Below are positions 14,177 to 14,636 of a stretch of DNA of 14,636 bases, one piece after another. The stretch spans positions 1-14,636 of the forward strand of contig CAJGCV010000053.1 of assembly GCA_904501915.1 (NCBI GenBank). Direction: 5' to 3'. Numbering within the stretch: position 1 is the first letter of the stretch; every line of letters starts with the position of its first letter. The notes below the pieces were generated by a model, which was not told the DNA's origin, did no database searches, and worked only from the letters and a program-made list of their open reading frames with translations. The translations under genes and the position numbers were made by a program. This DNA is from an uncultured Akkermansia sp. (lineage in GTDB: Bacteria > Verrucomicrobiota > Verrucomicrobiia > Verrucomicrobiales > Akkermansiaceae).

Positions 14177-14636
14177 TTATGTTTTAATGTAAGCCGTGGT
14201 ACGTGATGCTCCGATTTTTCGAATTTCCCCGTTATCAAGCATCTGTTTCAAGGTGCGTTCGATCAGGGAAACGCTGATATCCGGACAAGCGGCCATGATA
14301 TCGGCCTTGCGGATTTTACCCGGTTTTTGTTCAAACATCATTCTGATGCGTTCCATCTTATTAAGTTTTGCTGAGGTAACATGCTCCGCCCGGCGCTCAA
14401 ACTCGCGATAAGCTTTGAGGATGATACCCAGCTGATATTGTAAGAATGGGAGATAGTTATGATTCCCCACATCCCAGCCGGTGCTGCTCTCTTGTAGTGT
14501 TTCGTAATAGGTCTGCTTGTTTTCTTCAATCAATTTCTCCAGGCTGATATATTTACCCACAATATAGCCATGCTGATAAAGCAGCATAAGCGTGAGCAGT
14601 CGGCTCATACGCCCATTGCCGTCATTGAACGGGTGA
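14177..14636 (-). CDS. Fic family protein, C-terminal part (cut by window edge)
   Basis: The frame enters from the right edge and its first complete codons read HPFNDGNGRMSR (14600-14635), an exact match to the Fic active-site motif HPFx[D/E]GNGRxxR. Fic enzymes usually transfer AMP from ATP to hydroxyl side chains of target proteins. The histidine is the general base, and the D/N/R residues bind metal and phosphates, all present here. After the motif come the closing helices of the Fic fold (YIVGKYISLEKLIEENK...YYETLQ) and, from about 14372 down to the stop, a winged-helix-like DNA-binding domain (KMERIRMMF, KADIMAACPDISVSLIERTLKQML). About 152 residues are visible and the N-terminal half is missing, including any inhibitory helix, so autoregulation cannot be judged. 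The ATG within the motif (14606-14608) is not the true start. Confidence 0.92.
   Translation of the reverse strand, partial: HPFNDGNGRMSRLLTLMLLYQHGYIVGKYISLEKLIEENKQTYYETLQESSTGWDVGNHNYLPFLQYQLGIILKAYREFERRAEHVTSAKLNKMERIRMMFEQKPGKIRKADIMAACPDISVSLIERTLKQMLDNGEIRKIGASRTTAYIKT

Noticed and set aside
1..14636. CRISPR array, tRNA, rRNA, insertion sequence or integrase
   Set aside because: No regularly spaced repeats, cloverleaf sequences, rRNA stretches or transposase/integrase motifs were found by eye.

Overview
The window looks like chromosomal DNA from a mucin-degrading Verrucomicrobiota bacterium, most likely Akkermansia or a close relative. This rests on four things: two secreted glycan-degrading enzymes typical of that niche (GH2 and GH110), a generally GC-rich coding style, several ankyrin-repeat proteins with signal or membrane sequences, and many genes that lack a Shine-Dalgarno sequence. 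The assignment is an inference, because no rRNA or other taxonomic marker is present.

Layout. (1) 1-3202: a short upstream region with a candidate promoter, then a large secreted GH2 beta-galactosidase-type enzyme carrying an inserted F5/8C-like carbohydrate-binding segment. (2) 3203-6540, minus strand: a secreted GH110 alpha-1,3-galactosidase followed by a CynX/NimT-type MFS transporter. The transporter converges on the GH2 gene and its last codons lie inside a shared hairpin terminator. (3) 6541-10706, plus strand: a likely operon of dihydroxy-acid dehydratase (ilvD), a POT-like peptide transporter and a membrane-anchored ankyrin protein. A near-consensus promoter for GH110 and a perfect 12-bp palindrome lie in the divergent GH110/ilvD gap. 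Tandem hairpins close the operon. (4) 10858-13988, plus strand: a tight three-gene cluster of a TMEM43-like four-helix membrane protein, a secreted ankyrin protein, and a small secreted protein ending in one ankyrin-like motif. The last gene becomes AT-rich after its signal peptide. (5) 13989-14176: a GC-rich, hairpin-dense non-coding segment that no gene explains. (6) 14177-14636, minus strand: the C-terminal part of a Fic AMP-transferase-type protein, cut by the window edge exactly at its catalytic motif.

How the parts may work together. GH110 (removing terminal alpha-1,3-galactose, as on blood group B-type caps) and GH2 (removing beta-linked galactose or a related sugar) could act in sequence on host O-glycans outside the cytoplasm. 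The ilvD-POT-ankyrin operon links branched-chain amino acid synthesis with probable peptide uptake. The TMEM43-like/ankyrin/small-protein cluster looks like an undescribed envelope module and is the best candidate for a new system here. The Fic gene and the structured repeat-like DNA mark the right end as accessory.
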